64,000 nt of DNA from Amycolatopsis alba DSM 44262 (GCF_000384215.1 NZ_KB913032.1:4605665-4669664); one strand, 5' to 3'. Shown: positions 25,144-33,901, counted from the first letter of the stretch. Translations and numbers: made by a program. Notes: generated from the letters alone by a model not told the origin.

Positions 25144-26556
25144 ATGTCCCGGATCAGACGCCTGCTCGTCCCCGCGCTCGTCGCGGCGGCAGCGGGAAGT
25201 GTCTTCGCGGCCCCGTCGGCGAGCGCGGCGCCCGCGCCGCAGTGCGACACCGCGAGCGCGCCGTTCAACTACGTGGTGCTCTACAACCCGCGTACCCCGG
25301 AGCGCAAGGTCGACACCGAGCTGCGCGCCAAGTGCGGCGAGAAGGTCGCGTACTACCCCGAGATCGGGGTCGCGGTGGCGACCTCGCGCAACGCCGACTT
25401 CCAGGCGAAGATCGGCGTCTTCCGCGCCTATTCGGGCGGCCGTGACGTGGCGTTCCCGCCCGCGGCCTCGGCCCGTTCGACCCGCTCCGCCGTGGTCGAC
25501 ACCAAGGAAAGCGAAGAGACCACCAGCGTCGCCGCCGAAGACGACCTGTCGGCCCAGCAGTGGGACATGCGGGCGATCCAGGCTCCCGAGGCGAACAAGG
25601 TCTCCGGTGGCAGCCGCTCGGTGACCGTCGGCGTGCTGGACTCGGGCATCGAGCCCACCCACCCCGCGCTGAAGGCGGCCATCGACCCGAAGACGTCCGC
25701 GGGTTGCAACACGGGCGCGCCTGACACGACGCCCGCCGCCTGGGCGCCCACGAACTCCGACCACGGCACGCACGTCGCCGGCACCATCGCGGGCAAGGAC
25801 GCCGCGCGCGGCTTCACGGGCATCGCGCCCGGCGTCAAGCTGGCGTCGGTGAAGGTCGTGAACGACGACGGCCTGATCCTCCCCGAAGCCGCCGTGTGCG
25901 GGTTCATGTGGGCGGCGAAGCACCGCTTCCCGGTCACGAACAACAGCTACTACATCGACCCTGGCATGTTCTACTGCACGAAGGAGCCGGGCGACGCTGC
26001 CGCGTTCGAGGCCGTCCGCCGCGCGGTGACCTACTCGACCGGCCGTGGCGTGCTGAACGTCGCCGCCGCAGGCAACAGCGGCTTCGACCCGGACAAGCAG
26101 ACCACCGACCCGAACCGGCCGCACCCGGTCGACCAGAGCTGCGGCATCCTGCCCAAGGCCATCGACGGCGTCGTCAACGTCTCGTCCATCGGCTACGCGG
26201 GCACGAAGTCGTCGTTCAGCAACTACGGTGACGACGTTTCGGTCACCGCCCCCGGCGGCGACCGCGCCCAGCTGCCGCCCGCTGGTCAGGGTGCGGGCTG
26301 CCCGCTGTCGACGATCTTCAACGGTGCGTACGGCACCAAGTGCGGCACCTCGATGGCGTCCCCGCACGTCGCCGGCGTCGCCGCGCTGCTGGCGTCCCGT
26401 TTCCGTCACGCGCCGCCCGTGGCGCTGAGGTGGCTGCTCGAACACCAGGCGGACGCGGTTCCCTGCGGAACCGCGGCGCCGGTCTGTGAAGGCCCGGCGA
26501 AGGACAACTCGTACTACGGGCACGGCCGCGTCAACGCCCTGGACGCGGTGAAGTAA
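25144..26556 (+). CDS. Secreted subtilisin-like serine protease (S8)
   Basis: A 470-residue protease; ATG 25144 follows GGAGGTGG and opens a signal peptide (MSRIRRLLVPALVAAAAGSV, cleavage near SASAAP). Residues ~30-140 are a propeptide-like region, with the inhibitor_I9-like VVLYNPRTPE. The catalytic residues are Asp166 (GVLDSGIEPTHP), His207 (DHGTHVAGT) and Ser403 (GTSMASPHVAGVAALL). NVAAAGNSG is the conserved loop. Cys pairs near CGILPK, CPLST and KCGTS suit an exported enzyme. It stands as a single gene and ends with the P-domain-free HGRVNALDAVK. Confidence 0.93.
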   Translation: MSRIRRLLVPALVAAAAGSVFAAPSASAAPAPQCDTASAPFNYVVLYNPRTPERKVDTELRAKCGEKVAYYPEIGVAVATSRNADFQAKIGVFRAYSGGRDVAFPPAASARSTRSAVVDTKESEETTSVAAEDDLSAQQWDMRAIQAPEANKVSGGSRSVTVGVLDSGIEPTHPALKAAIDPKTSAGCNTGAPDTTPAAWAPTNSDHGTHVAGTIAGKDAARGFTGIAPGVKLASVKVVNDDGLILPEAAVCGFMWAAKHRFPVTNNSYYIDPGMFYCTKEPGDAAAFEAVRRAVTYSTGRGVLNVAAAGNSGFDPDKQTTDPNRPHPVDQSCGILPKAIDGVVNVSSIGYAGTKSSFSNYGDDVSVTAPGGDRAQLPPAGQGAGCPLSTIFNGAYGTKCGTSMASPHVAGVAALLASRFRHAPPVALRWLLEHQADAVPCGTAAPVCEGPAKDNSYYGHGRVNALDAVK

Positions 26557-26610
26557 GTCGCTGGTAGCGCGTTTCCGGAGGCCGGTCCACGTTCGTGGGC
26601 CGGCCTCCGG

Positions 26611-27528
26611 TCATTCGGCCCGCCGCACGTCGGCGATGAAACCGAAGCGTTCGTCGTTTCGCGGCGAGATACCCGAGAGCCGGAGAACCGTGTCTCGGCC
26701 ATCCCGTGAACGTTTCACCTCTGTCGTGGGCAGAGACTTCACGCTCAGTGCCGCGTCGTTCTTGAGGTTTCGGAACGTCACTGTGAAATCGAACTCGGCG
26801 ACCGTGGTGGCGAAAAAGACGTCGAACTCCTCGGGTCGAATTCCCTTCATCAGGTCGGCCGAGCACTTCGGCCAGTACCATTCGGTGGTCACCACATCGC
26901 CTTCTTCGACGGCACGTCCGAGATGGATGTACACCGTCAGCGTGGGTTCGCCTCGTTCCGTCTCCGACCATCTCGACGTGGTGGGAACCCGTATTCCGGA
27001 TCCCGACGTCCCTGCCGTGGCGTGGACCACGTCATACGTGACACTTCGTTTTTCGCGGTCGGTGTACTTGACAACGCGGTAGCAGGCCGCGGTGAATGTG
27101 AGGTAGCGAAGGTGACGATCAGCCGCCCTGACCATCGTCACTTCTCGACGAATCCAGGTGTCTCCGTTCTCCTCGATCGTCGTCTCCTGTTTCCATCGGC
27201 GAATGCTCACCGGATCCGTCTTGGGTAAGTCAGGAAGGTAGGAATGAAGGAGTTGCTCGGTCTGTGTCAAGCGGTCTCGTAGTTTCCGGGTGGCGGAGAA
27301 TGAGATCAGTGCAGCGGTGACGAAAAGAACGACGGCCGCTGTCGCGAAAGTCGTGCGCATCCAGGTGAGTCCGAGGACCTGGCCGAGTAGCCCGATCGTG
27401 CCCAAGGTCGCGACGGCGCTCGCGATGATTCGGAGGTAGCCGTGCCGGTAGACGAGATCTTCGAGATCGGAGAGCAACGGCAGGAGCCGCCGGGACAAGG
27501 TCGTGCGCACTTCGGTCATCGCTTCCAT
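26611..27528 (-). CDS. Two-helix membrane protein of unknown function
   Basis: A 305-residue protein from ATG 27528; an in-frame ATG at residue 4 (MTEVRTT) is also possible. Two membrane helices at ~30-50 (LRIIASAVATLGTIGLLGQV) and ~58-78 (TTFATAAVVLFVTAALISFS) precede a ~220-residue soluble domain that begins with a short coiled coil (RDRLTQTEQLLHSYL) and is rich in beta-type, charged sequence (WIRREVTMVRAADRHLRYLT, DVVTTEWYWPKCSADLMKG). Base composition is visibly less GC-rich than the neighbours, suggesting acquisition. No family recognised. It may sense or bind something at the inner face of the membrane. Confidence 0.65.
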   Translation of the reverse strand: MEAMTEVRTTLSRRLLPLLSDLEDLVYRHGYLRIIASAVATLGTIGLLGQVLGLTWMRTTFATAAVVLFVTAALISFSATRKLRDRLTQTEQLLHSYLPDLPKTDPVSIRRWKQETTIEENGDTWIRREVTMVRAADRHLRYLTFTAACYRVVKYTDREKRSVTYDVVHATAGTSGSGIRVPTTSRWSETERGEPTLTVYIHLGRAVEEGDVVTTEWYWPKCSADLMKGIRPEEFDVFFATTVAEFDFTVTFRNLKNDAALSVKSLPTTEVKRSRDGRDTVLRLSGISPRNDERFGFIADVRRAE

Positions 27529-27669
27529 GGGATCCCCTCGGATCGATCAGCCGATGACCGTCCAGGCTAGCTCGATCACGTGTTCACTGTGTCTCGGCAC
27601 TTTTGCCGGATTCGCGAGCGGTGTCCTTCTCGCTACGTTGTGAACACCTTCGACGGTGGGGAGTTCACG

Positions 27670-28881
27670 ATGTCGGTGTTCGGTCGGTTGGTTCCCGTGA
27701 TGGTGGGCTTGGCGGTACTCCCGCTCGTCAGCGCACCCGCCGCGGTGGCGGCGCCCGTCCAGGCTTGCAGCGAGGAGCCGCGGGAACTGCCCGTCAACGA
27801 GTTCACCGACTATCGCGAGATGGTGCGGGAACTCGGCAGGCTCGAACGCGTGAGCAAGGGGCGGGTGGCGGTCGAGGAGGCCGGGCGGTCCAACCACGGC
27901 CGGGTGATCCACCGGGCGACCGTCGGGACCGGGCCGAAGGTCTTCGTGGTCTCCAGCGAGATCCACGGGAACGAGAAGACGGGCACCGACGCGCTTCTGC
28001 GCATCCTCGACTATCTCGGCACGTCGGAGTCGCGGGACGCCGAGCGGCTGCGGAAGACCATCACGTTCGTCGCGGTGCCGAAGCTGAACCCGGACGGCGC
28101 CGAACTCGACCGGCGCGGCAACGACCTGTCCTTGGCCGAGGTGCAGCAGAAGTTCCCCCAGCTCAAGGACCGCCCGCCCGCCTGGAACTACCTCAGCGAC
28201 GTCATCCAGGGCGACGACTACCGGAAGCGCCCCGGCTTCGACGTCAACCGCGACTTCAATCCGGAGCTGAACTACGTCCCGCGCGCGGAAGACTTCCCCG
28301 GCGCGCCCGATCAGCCGGGGTGGTTCATCACGCCCGAGGCGCGGGCCTTGCGCTCGGTGTACGTCGGGCTGGCCAAGCAGCGCGGGAAGGTGCCCGACGT
28401 CTACGTCGATCTGCACCACCAGGGTGCGTGCGTCCGGCAGGAAGGCAGCAACCGGCTCCTCGACGTCGGCATCGACTATCCGCCGCTGCCCGACAAGTTC
28501 TTCGAACCCGGCCAGAAATATGCGAAGTACCGCGATGTGTACACAAAGGACGAATCACGGCAGCTGGCGATCAGCGGGTTCACCGGGATGACGTCGCGCG
28601 GGTTCGTCGGGGCGCGCTATCCGCATGCCGCGGATCGCGATCTGCCGGGGCAGGCGCGGTGCTCGTTCGCTCTGAACGGGACGGGGACGGTGCTGTTCGA
28701 GGTGCGCGGGCAGACGCAGACGCTCGGGCAGCAGTACCGGGAGCACTTCACGCGTGCGGTGATGGCGGGGCTGTACAACATGCTGCGGGACGTGAGCACG
28801 GGTGCCGTCGGCGATATCGATCCGGAGGGTTTCGACCTGCTGCCCGGCACCGCCGAGTCGGCCGCTCGCACCCTCGAGTAG
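27670..28881 (+). CDS. Secreted M14-family zinc carboxypeptidase
   Basis: A 403-residue exported peptidase from ATG 27670 (MSVFGRLVPVMVGLAVLPLV; signal peptide cleaved near VAAP). Zinc ligands: His99 and Glu102 in SEIHGNEKTGTDALL (HxxE), with the second His in VYVDLHHQG. VPKLNPDGAELDRRGND (137-153) is the substrate-binding NPDG...R.N motif, and the catalytic Glu is expected in VLFEVRGQT. M14 enzymes remove C-terminal residues or cut peptidoglycan peptides; the substrate is not decidable here. A long hairpin lies 10 bp after the stop. Confidence 0.9.
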   Translation: MSVFGRLVPVMVGLAVLPLVSAPAAVAAPVQACSEEPRELPVNEFTDYREMVRELGRLERVSKGRVAVEEAGRSNHGRVIHRATVGTGPKVFVVSSEIHGNEKTGTDALLRILDYLGTSESRDAERLRKTITFVAVPKLNPDGAELDRRGNDLSLAEVQQKFPQLKDRPPAWNYLSDVIQGDDYRKRPGFDVNRDFNPELNYVPRAEDFPGAPDQPGWFITPEARALRSVYVGLAKQRGKVPDVYVDLHHQGACVRQEGSNRLLDVGIDYPPLPDKFFEPGQKYAKYRDVYTKDESRQLAISGFTGMTSRGFVGARYPHAADRDLPGQARCSFALNGTGTVLFEVRGQTQTLGQQYREHFTRAVMAGLYNMLRDVSTGAVGDIDPEGFDLLPGTAESAARTLE

Positions 28882-28890
28882 ACCGTCGGT

Positions 28891-28941
28891 CCGTGAAGGC
28901 CTCCTCCCCTACCCTCAGAGTAGGGAAGGAGGCCTTCACGG
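28891..28941. terminator. Long hairpin of the GTGAAGGCCTCCT family between convergent genes
   Basis: Left arm 28891-28912 begins CCGTGAAGGCCTCCT; right arm 28920-28941 ends AGGAGGCCTTCACGG. The 22-bp arms have one mismatch and a 7-nt loop. It lies between the stops of the M14 gene (28881) and the endonuclease-like gene (28946), suiting a bidirectional terminator, although no U-tract follows. Confidence 0.8.
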
Positions 28942-28945
28942 ACTA

Positions 28946-29911
28946 TCAGGCAGCGACGGCCAGGCGGACCGGCGGGCGGGGGCGGGAAGCCGCGATCCGC
29001 CAGGCGGACTCCAGATCGGCGACCACGGCGGCTGGATCGTTCAGCAGCTGGGAAGGCAGTGTCTGGACGACGACGATCCCGGAAGTCGCGTACCGGGTGT
29101 TCCGGTCCACGGTTCGTTGGTATCCGGTACGACGGAAATGGAAATCGAACGAATCGATTTCCCAGACCAGGCCGACGTCGTCCCACCAAGCATCCGGCCG
29201 CCCCAGATACTTGCCGGAAACGTCGAAGAGCTCGGCATTCCAATGGCTGGGAGGCGTCTCCAGCCGCCGACTGAGTACCTTCGCCCGTGACTCGGCCATC
29301 GAGCGGATGTCCACCCAGCCGGTCAGGAGCCGCCTGGGCACCGCGGTTCCTCGCTGAGTTCCGTGATTCAGTTCCCAGAGCAGCGACTTGGGATGACATC
29401 TGCCCTGCTGGATCGCCTCGATGAGGAGTTCTTCCGACGCGTGCGGATCAGTGAACCGCCGGACAGCGTCAGTCGCAGCGCGGACCAAAGGTGCGAGCTG
29501 TACCCCGTCCCTGGCTGTCGGTGGCGGTAGCCGCACAGTTCGTTCCGTGGTCACGAAGCCGACGCTTCGTACCTTCCTGTCGTGCGGCAGCAACAGATGC
29601 AGCCCAGGGTCGTCCGGCAGCGCGGACGGGCGCAGTCCGTGGAGCCGACAGGCTTCGATGCCGGTGAGCATTGCCTTCGCCCCCGCATAGAGGAGGGCGG
29701 CGGTGACCAACTCCGACGAGGACGGCTTCTGGTCGTGCAGAAGGACGATGCCCGGAAGGAGCCGTTGCCATGGCCCGCCCGGCAAACAGCGTTGGTAGAT
29801 CGTCTTGCTGGGCATCTCCAGTGATTCCAGGTCGGCGGCCCTGGCGACGCCATTACGGCTGTGCGCCAGCAGCAGTTCGGGATGCTGTGCCCATCTTCCC
29901 CTTTTGACCAC
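28946..29911 (-). CDS. AbiEi-like winged-helix protein with Vsr/PD-(D/E)XK-like C-terminal domain
   Basis: A 321-residue protein from GTG 29911. The N-terminal ~100 residues (GVARAADLESLEMPSKTIYQ, RLLPGIVLLHD, ALLYAGAKAMLTGIEACRLH) resemble the winged helix and following domain of AbiEi-type antitoxins. The C-terminal half has the pattern of Vsr/DUF559-type nucleases: AESRAKVLSRRL (Glu208), GRPDAWWDDVGLVWEIDSFD (Asp240, Glu251, Asp253). Such proteins are common and usually orphan in actinobacteria; nuclease activity is inference. No AbiEii toxin is adjacent. GC content is lower than that of its neighbours. Its promoter region holds two perfect DnaA boxes. Confidence 0.6.
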   Translation of the reverse strand: MVKRGRWAQHPELLLAHSRNGVARAADLESLEMPSKTIYQRCLPGGPWQRLLPGIVLLHDQKPSSSELVTAALLYAGAKAMLTGIEACRLHGLRPSALPDDPGLHLLLPHDRKVRSVGFVTTERTVRLPPPTARDGVQLAPLVRAATDAVRRFTDPHASEELLIEAIQQGRCHPKSLLWELNHGTQRGTAVPRRLLTGWVDIRSMAESRAKVLSRRLETPPSHWNAELFDVSGKYLGRPDAWWDDVGLVWEIDSFDFHFRRTGYQRTVDRNTRYATSGIVVVQTLPSQLLNDPAAVVADLESAWRIAASRPRPPVRLAVAA

Positions 29912-29964
29912 GTGGCCCAGCTTGTCCGCCTGGGCCCTCCTGCGGCAGTCACACTCTGCGAACC

Positions 29965-29991
29965 TGTGGATAACCGGGTACTTGTGGATAA
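29965..29991. promoter_or_regulatory. Two perfect DnaA boxes in direct repeat
   Basis: TGTGGATAA at 29965-29973 and again at 29983-29991 is the exact complement of TTATCCACA, the high-affinity DnaA box. They lie in the same orientation, 18 bp apart, 54-80 bp upstream of the nuclease-like gene. They could be a DnaA-responsive promoter or a titration site. Confidence 0.6.
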
Positions 29992-30002
29992 CTCCCGGAA
30001 CG

Positions 30003-30053
30003 CCGTGAAGGCCTCCTTCCCTACCTTGAGGGTAGGGAAGGAGGCCTTCACGG
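30003..30053. terminator. Long perfect hairpin of the GTGAAGGCCTCCTT family, after sdhB
   Basis: A 23-bp left arm (30003-30025, CCGTGAAGGCCTCCTTCCCT...) and its exact complement (30031-30053) surround the 5-nt loop TTGAG. It sits 15 bp beyond the sdhB stop and would end the sdh transcript. It is almost the same as the hairpin at 28891, but with the inner mismatch repaired. Confidence 0.85.
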
Positions 30054-30067
30054 ACTTGCCAGAAGCG

Positions 30068-30838
30068 TTAGACGCGCTTGAAGAGCAGGGCGCGCTTGAC
30101 CTCTTGGATTGCTTTGGTGACCTGGATGCCGCGCGGGCAGGCGTCGGTGCAGTTGAAGGTCGTGCGGCAGCGCCAGACGCCCTCGGAGTCGTTCAGGATG
30201 TCGAGCCGCTCTTCGGCGCCTTCGTCACGCGAGTCGAAGATGAACCGGTGCGCGTTGACGATCGCGGCCGGGCCGAAGTACGAGCCGTCGTTCCAATACA
30301 CCGGGCACGAGGACGTGCAGCAGGCGCACAGGATGCACTTGGTCGTGTCGTCGAACCGGTCGCGGTCGGCCTGCGACTGGATCCGCTCGCGCGTGGGCTC
30401 GTTCCCGTAGGCGATCAGGTACGGCTTCACCGCACGGTACGCCTCGAAGAACGGGTCCATGTCGACGTAAAGGTCCTTGAGCGTGGTCAGACCCTTGATC
30501 GGCGCGATGGTGATGGTCGTCTTCTTGCCGTCCTGCGACAGCAGATCCTTCATCAGGACCTTGCACGCCAGCCGGTTGATGCCGTTGATCTGCATCGCGT
30601 CGGACCCGCAGACGCCGTGCGCGCACGAGCGGCGGAACGAGAACGTCCCGTCGATGTAGTCCTTCACGTAGAACAGCAGGTTCAGCAGCCGGTCGGTGCG
30701 CTGCGCCGGGACGTCGTAGGACTCCCAGTGCGGCTCGGTGTCGACCTCGGGGTTGAACCGCAGGATCTTCAGCGTGACGGTGATCGGCGTGTGGTCGGAG
30801 GACACGGCCTCCGACTTCTCGGGGGTGGCCGTGGTCAT
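30068..30838 (-). CDS. sdhB: Succinate dehydrogenase iron-sulfur subunit
   Basis: A 256-residue subunit carrying three Fe-S clusters. RRSCAHGVCGSDAMQINGIN and the later LAC hold the [2Fe-2S] ligands (with the Asp variant CGSD); CILCACCTSSCP holds the [4Fe-4S] cluster; FNCTDACPRGI completes the [3Fe-4S] and [4Fe-4S] sites. It passes electrons from SdhA to menaquinone. Its start overlaps the sdhA stop by 1 bp (ATGA), showing translational coupling as the last gene of sdhCDAB. Confidence 0.96.
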   Translation of the reverse strand: MTTATPEKSEAVSSDHTPITVTLKILRFNPEVDTEPHWESYDVPAQRTDRLLNLLFYVKDYIDGTFSFRRSCAHGVCGSDAMQINGINRLACKVLMKDLLSQDGKKTTITIAPIKGLTTLKDLYVDMDPFFEAYRAVKPYLIAYGNEPTRERIQSQADRDRFDDTTKCILCACCTSSCPVYWNDGSYFGPAAIVNAHRFIFDSRDEGAEERLDILNDSEGVWRCRTTFNCTDACPRGIQVTKAIQEVKRALLFKRV

Positions 30839-32592
30839 CAGTACTTCCGCTCCATCGGTTCGTAGCGGGTGAAGGTCACCGGCTTGTAGTCCAGGCGGAC
30901 ATCGGCGGAAAGACCGTCGCCCTCCTTGTAGGCCATGGTGTGCCGCATGAAGTTCGTGTCGTCGCGGTTCGGGTAGTCCTCGCGTGCGTGCCCGCCGCGG
31001 GATTCCTTGCGCGCCAGGGCGCCGACGACGAGGACCTCGGCGAGTTCGAGCAGGAAGCCCAGCTCGACGGCTTCGAGGACGTCGGTGTTGTACCGCTTCC
31101 CCTTGTCCGACACGGTGATCCGCTCGTACCGCTCCTTCAGCGCCTGCACGTCGGTCAGCGCCTGCTTCAGCGTGTCCTCCGTGCGGTACACCGAAGCGTG
31201 CGAGTCCATCGTCTTCTGCAGTTCGGTGCGGATGTCGGCGACGCGCTCGTCACCGTGCTCCGAAAGCAGCAGCGACAGCTGGTTCTCGACGACGGTGGTC
31301 GGGTTCTCCGGCAGTTCGACGAAGTCGTGCGCCAGCGCGTATTCGGCGGCGGCGATGCCGGCGCGACGGCCGAAGACGTTGATGTCCAGCAACGAGTTGG
31401 TGCCGAGCCGGTTCGAGCCGTGCACGGACACGCACGCCACCTCACCCGCGGCGTACAGGCCGGGGATGACGTTTTCGTTGTCCCGCAACGCTTCGCCGTG
31501 GATGTTCGTCGGGATGCCGCCCATCACGTAGTGACAGGTCGGGAACACCGGCACCGGCTCGGTGACCGGGTCGACGCCCAGGTACGTCCGCGAGAATTCC
31601 ATGATGTCCGGGAGTTTCGCGTTCAGCGTCTCTTCCGGGATGTGCGTGACGTCGAGGACGACGTAGTCCTTGTTCGGCCCGCAACCGCGGCCCTGCAGCA
31701 CTTCCTGCACCATCGACCGGGCGACGATGTCGCGCGGCGCGAGGTCCTTGATGGTGGGGGCGTAGCGCTCCATGAACCGCTCGCCGTCGGCGTTGCGGAG
31801 GATGCCGCCTTCACCGCGAACGGCCTCGGAGATGAGGATGCCGAGCCCGGCGAGACCTGTCGGGTGGAACTGGAAGAACTCCATGTCCTCCAGCGGCAGG
31901 CCCTTGCGGAAGATGATGCCGAGGCCGTCACCGGTGAGGGTGTGCGCGTTCGACGTGGTCTTGAAGATCTTGCCCGCGCCGCCGGTGGCGAACACGATCG
32001 ACTTCGCCTGGAAAACGTGCAGCTCGCCGGTGGCCAGCTCGTAGGCGACGACGCCGGAGGCGACCGGGTTGCCGTTCTCGTCCGGGGTGAGCACCAGGTC
32101 GAGCACGTAGAACTCGTTGTAGAACTCGGTGCCGTGCTTGACGCAGTTTTGGTACAGCGTCTGCAGGATCATGTGCCCGGTGCGGTCCGCGGCGTAGCAG
32201 GCGCGGCGCACCGCGGCCTTGCCGTGGTCACGGGTGTGCCCGCCGAAGCGGCGCTGGTCGATCTTGCCTTCGGGCGTCCGGTTGAACGGCAGGCCCATCT
32301 TCTCGAGGTCGAGGACCGCGTCGATGGCTTCCTTCGCCATGATCTCGGCGGCGTCCTGGTCGACCAGGTAGTCGCCGCCCTTGATCGTGTCGAAGGTGTG
32401 CCACTCCCAGTTGTCCTCTTCGACGTTCGCCAGCGCGGCGCACATACCGCCCTGGGCGGCGCCGGTGTGCGAACGCGTCGGGTAGAGCTTGGTGAGGACC
32501 GCGGTGCGCGTGCGCTGGCCGGATTCGATGGCCGCGCGCATGCCGGCGCCACCGGCGCCGACGATCACCACGTCGTACTTGTGGAACTGCAT
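30838..32592 (-). CDS. sdhA: Succinate dehydrogenase flavoprotein subunit
   Basis: A 584-residue FAD subunit that oxidises succinate to fumarate. VVIVGAGGAGMRAAIESGQ (N-terminus) is the dinucleotide fold; RSHTGAAQGGMCAAL contains the His that links FAD covalently; GGHTRDHGKAAVRRACYAAD, DMEFFQFHPTGLAG and the later HGSNRLGTNSLLDINVFGRRAG are the substrate and FAD regions. The C-terminus (RKESRGGHAREDYPNRDD...MAYKEG) is standard. It is third in the sdhCDAB operon, 28 bp after sdhD. Confidence 0.97.
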   Translation of the reverse strand: MQFHKYDVVIVGAGGAGMRAAIESGQRTRTAVLTKLYPTRSHTGAAQGGMCAALANVEEDNWEWHTFDTIKGGDYLVDQDAAEIMAKEAIDAVLDLEKMGLPFNRTPEGKIDQRRFGGHTRDHGKAAVRRACYAADRTGHMILQTLYQNCVKHGTEFYNEFYVLDLVLTPDENGNPVASGVVAYELATGELHVFQAKSIVFATGGAGKIFKTTSNAHTLTGDGLGIIFRKGLPLEDMEFFQFHPTGLAGLGILISEAVRGEGGILRNADGERFMERYAPTIKDLAPRDIVARSMVQEVLQGRGCGPNKDYVVLDVTHIPEETLNAKLPDIMEFSRTYLGVDPVTEPVPVFPTCHYVMGGIPTNIHGEALRDNENVIPGLYAAGEVACVSVHGSNRLGTNSLLDINVFGRRAGIAAAEYALAHDFVELPENPTTVVENQLSLLLSEHGDERVADIRTELQKTMDSHASVYRTEDTLKQALTDVQALKERYERITVSDKGKRYNTDVLEAVELGFLLELAEVLVVGALARKESRGGHAREDYPNRDDTNFMRHTMAYKEGDGLSADVRLDYKPVTFTRYEPMERKY

Positions 32593-32620
32593 GGGGACTC
32601 CGCTTAACGTGTGGTGGGCG

Positions 32621-33034
32621 TCAGTTGGCCGAGATACCTGGGTCGAAGGTGAAGATCACCATCGTGCCGACGGCGAGGATGAGCACCATCGAGACGTAGA
32701 GCACGATCTTCAGCCAGAACCGGGTGCTGTCCTTGCGGGCGTAGTCGTCGATGATCGTGCGCAGCCCGTTGCCGCCGTGGATCTCGGCGAGCCACAGCAT
32801 CGACAGGTCCCAGAACTGCCAGAACGGCGAAGCCCAGCGGCCGGCGACGAAGCCCCAGTTGATGCGGTGCACGCCGCCGTCGAGGATGTTCATGATGAAC
32901 AGGTGGCCCAGCACCAGCACGATCAGGGCGAGGCCCGAGATGCGCATGAAGAGCCAGCTGTAGAGCTCGAAGTTGCTGCGACGGGCGGCGGCGCGCTTCG
33001 GGGCGCGCGGGCGCTCGAGAGCGAGTTCAGCCAT
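32621..33034 (-). CDS. sdhD: Succinate dehydrogenase hydrophobic membrane anchor subunit
   Basis: A 137-residue subunit with three membrane helices (LYSWLFMRISGLALIVLVLGH; SPFWQFWDLSMLWLAEIHGG; WLKIVLYVSMVLILAVGTMV). Conserved His in LGHLFIMNILDGGVH and EIHGGNG probably bind heme b and support quinone binding with SdhC. It starts 2 bp after the sdhC stop. Confidence 0.92.
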   Translation of the reverse strand: MAELALERPRAPKRAAARRSNFELYSWLFMRISGLALIVLVLGHLFIMNILDGGVHRINWGFVAGRWASPFWQFWDLSMLWLAEIHGGNGLRTIIDDYARKDSTRFWLKIVLYVSMVLILAVGTMVIFTFDPGISAN

Positions 33035-33036
33035 GG

Positions 33037-33480
33037 TCAGTTACCCCCGAACAGCGTCTCGACGGTGCGCTTCATCATGAAGAAGGCGCCCGGAATCATC
33101 ACCACGACCCAGATGGCCAGGATCGTCCAGAGCATCGGCTTCTGGAACTTGGGACCCTTCTCCCAGAAGTCGACCAGCATGACCCGGATGCCGTTGAGCG
33201 CGTGGAACAGCACCGCGCCGACGAGGCCGACCTCGAGGAGGTTGACCAGCGGGGTCTTGTAGGTCTCGATGACCTCGTTGTACGTGTCGGGCGACACGCG
33301 CACGAGCGCGGTGTCGAGCACGTGCACGAAAAGGAAGAAGAATGTCAGCACGCCGGTGATGCGGTGCAGCACCCAGGACCACATACCGGGGTCTCCCCGG
33401 TAGAAAGTCCCTTGCCGGCGTGAGGCACCCGCCCGATCGCTCGCGGCCGCCTCAGAGGCGGTGCTAGCCGTGGTGGACAT
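33037..33480 (-). CDS. sdhC: Succinate dehydrogenase cytochrome b556 subunit
   Basis: A 147-residue subunit from ATG 33480 (MSTTASTASEAAASDRAGAS); an open frame upstream is ignored because the alignment-typical start is here. GTFYRGDPGMWSWVLHRITG is the SdhC signature (helix 1 with the heme-side His and Arg); FFFLFVHVLDTALVRVSP and LFHALNGIRVMLVDFWEKG follow. Three membrane helices; with SdhD it forms the heme b and menaquinone site. It is the first gene of the operon; the promoter lies in 33481-33650. Confidence 0.93.
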   Translation of the reverse strand: MSTTASTASEAAASDRAGASRRQGTFYRGDPGMWSWVLHRITGVLTFFFLFVHVLDTALVRVSPDTYNEVIETYKTPLVNLLEVGLVGAVLFHALNGIRVMLVDFWEKGPKFQKPMLWTILAIWVVVMIPGAFFMMKRTVETLFGGN

Positions 33481-33901
33481 CGGTGAACGGCCTCCAACGT
33501 CATGGCTTGGGCCCGCTGACCGCTGGTTTCCGCGCCTGCCGCCGGGACGTCCGCCTGGGGACGGCTCCGGCGACGGTGCCGAGATCATGGTCATCGAGCG
33601 TGGATGAAAAGGATGCTAGACCCGCTCCTCACGGTGGGCTCACTTCCGGGTTCGTCTGTGTGATGGACCAGACATCACGCCCTGTCGCGGGTGATACCGG
33701 CGAATCCGCCCCAGTCCCTCGTAGTCGCCCTGGTCGCAGGTGCTCCGGACGCCGAACATCTGATCTCTCTCAGTGGTACATCCGGAAAGGTTCGGCCGAA
33801 GGAGTTGTCAATCCAGTGACTTGTTGACGAGTTATATGTCATATCTTACGTTCACTCGGTCAGACATCCGATGAATCGGCCGAGTTCACGATGGGGTGAT
33901 C
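33481..33901. other. 421-bp divergent region between sdhC and the GH95-like gene
   Basis: It holds the sdh promoter (AT-richer stretch near 33600-33620, GATGAAAAGGATGCTAGAC) and, at the other end, the promoter and palindrome of the glycosidase operon. A forward open frame through the middle codes for no protein-like sequence. No RNA element recognised. Confidence 0.5.
33824..33852 (+). promoter_or_regulatory. Promoter with ATATGTCATAT operator upstream of GH95-like operon
   Basis: TTGACG (33824-33829) and TACGTT (33847-33852) are a plausible -35/-10 pair with 17-bp spacing. The perfect palindrome ATATG-T-CATAT (33834-33844) lies between them. Position and shape suit a GntR-type repressor, but no such gene is adjacent. 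Confidence 0.45.

Noticed and set aside
30940..32607. 555-codon forward open frame
   Set aside because: Lies entirely antisense to sdhA, which has full family motifs; composition is a codon-bias shadow.
33483..33827. 114-codon forward frame in the sdhC-GH95 intergenic region
   Set aside because: No ribosome binding site, no hydrophobic core pattern, and it overlaps both promoter regions.
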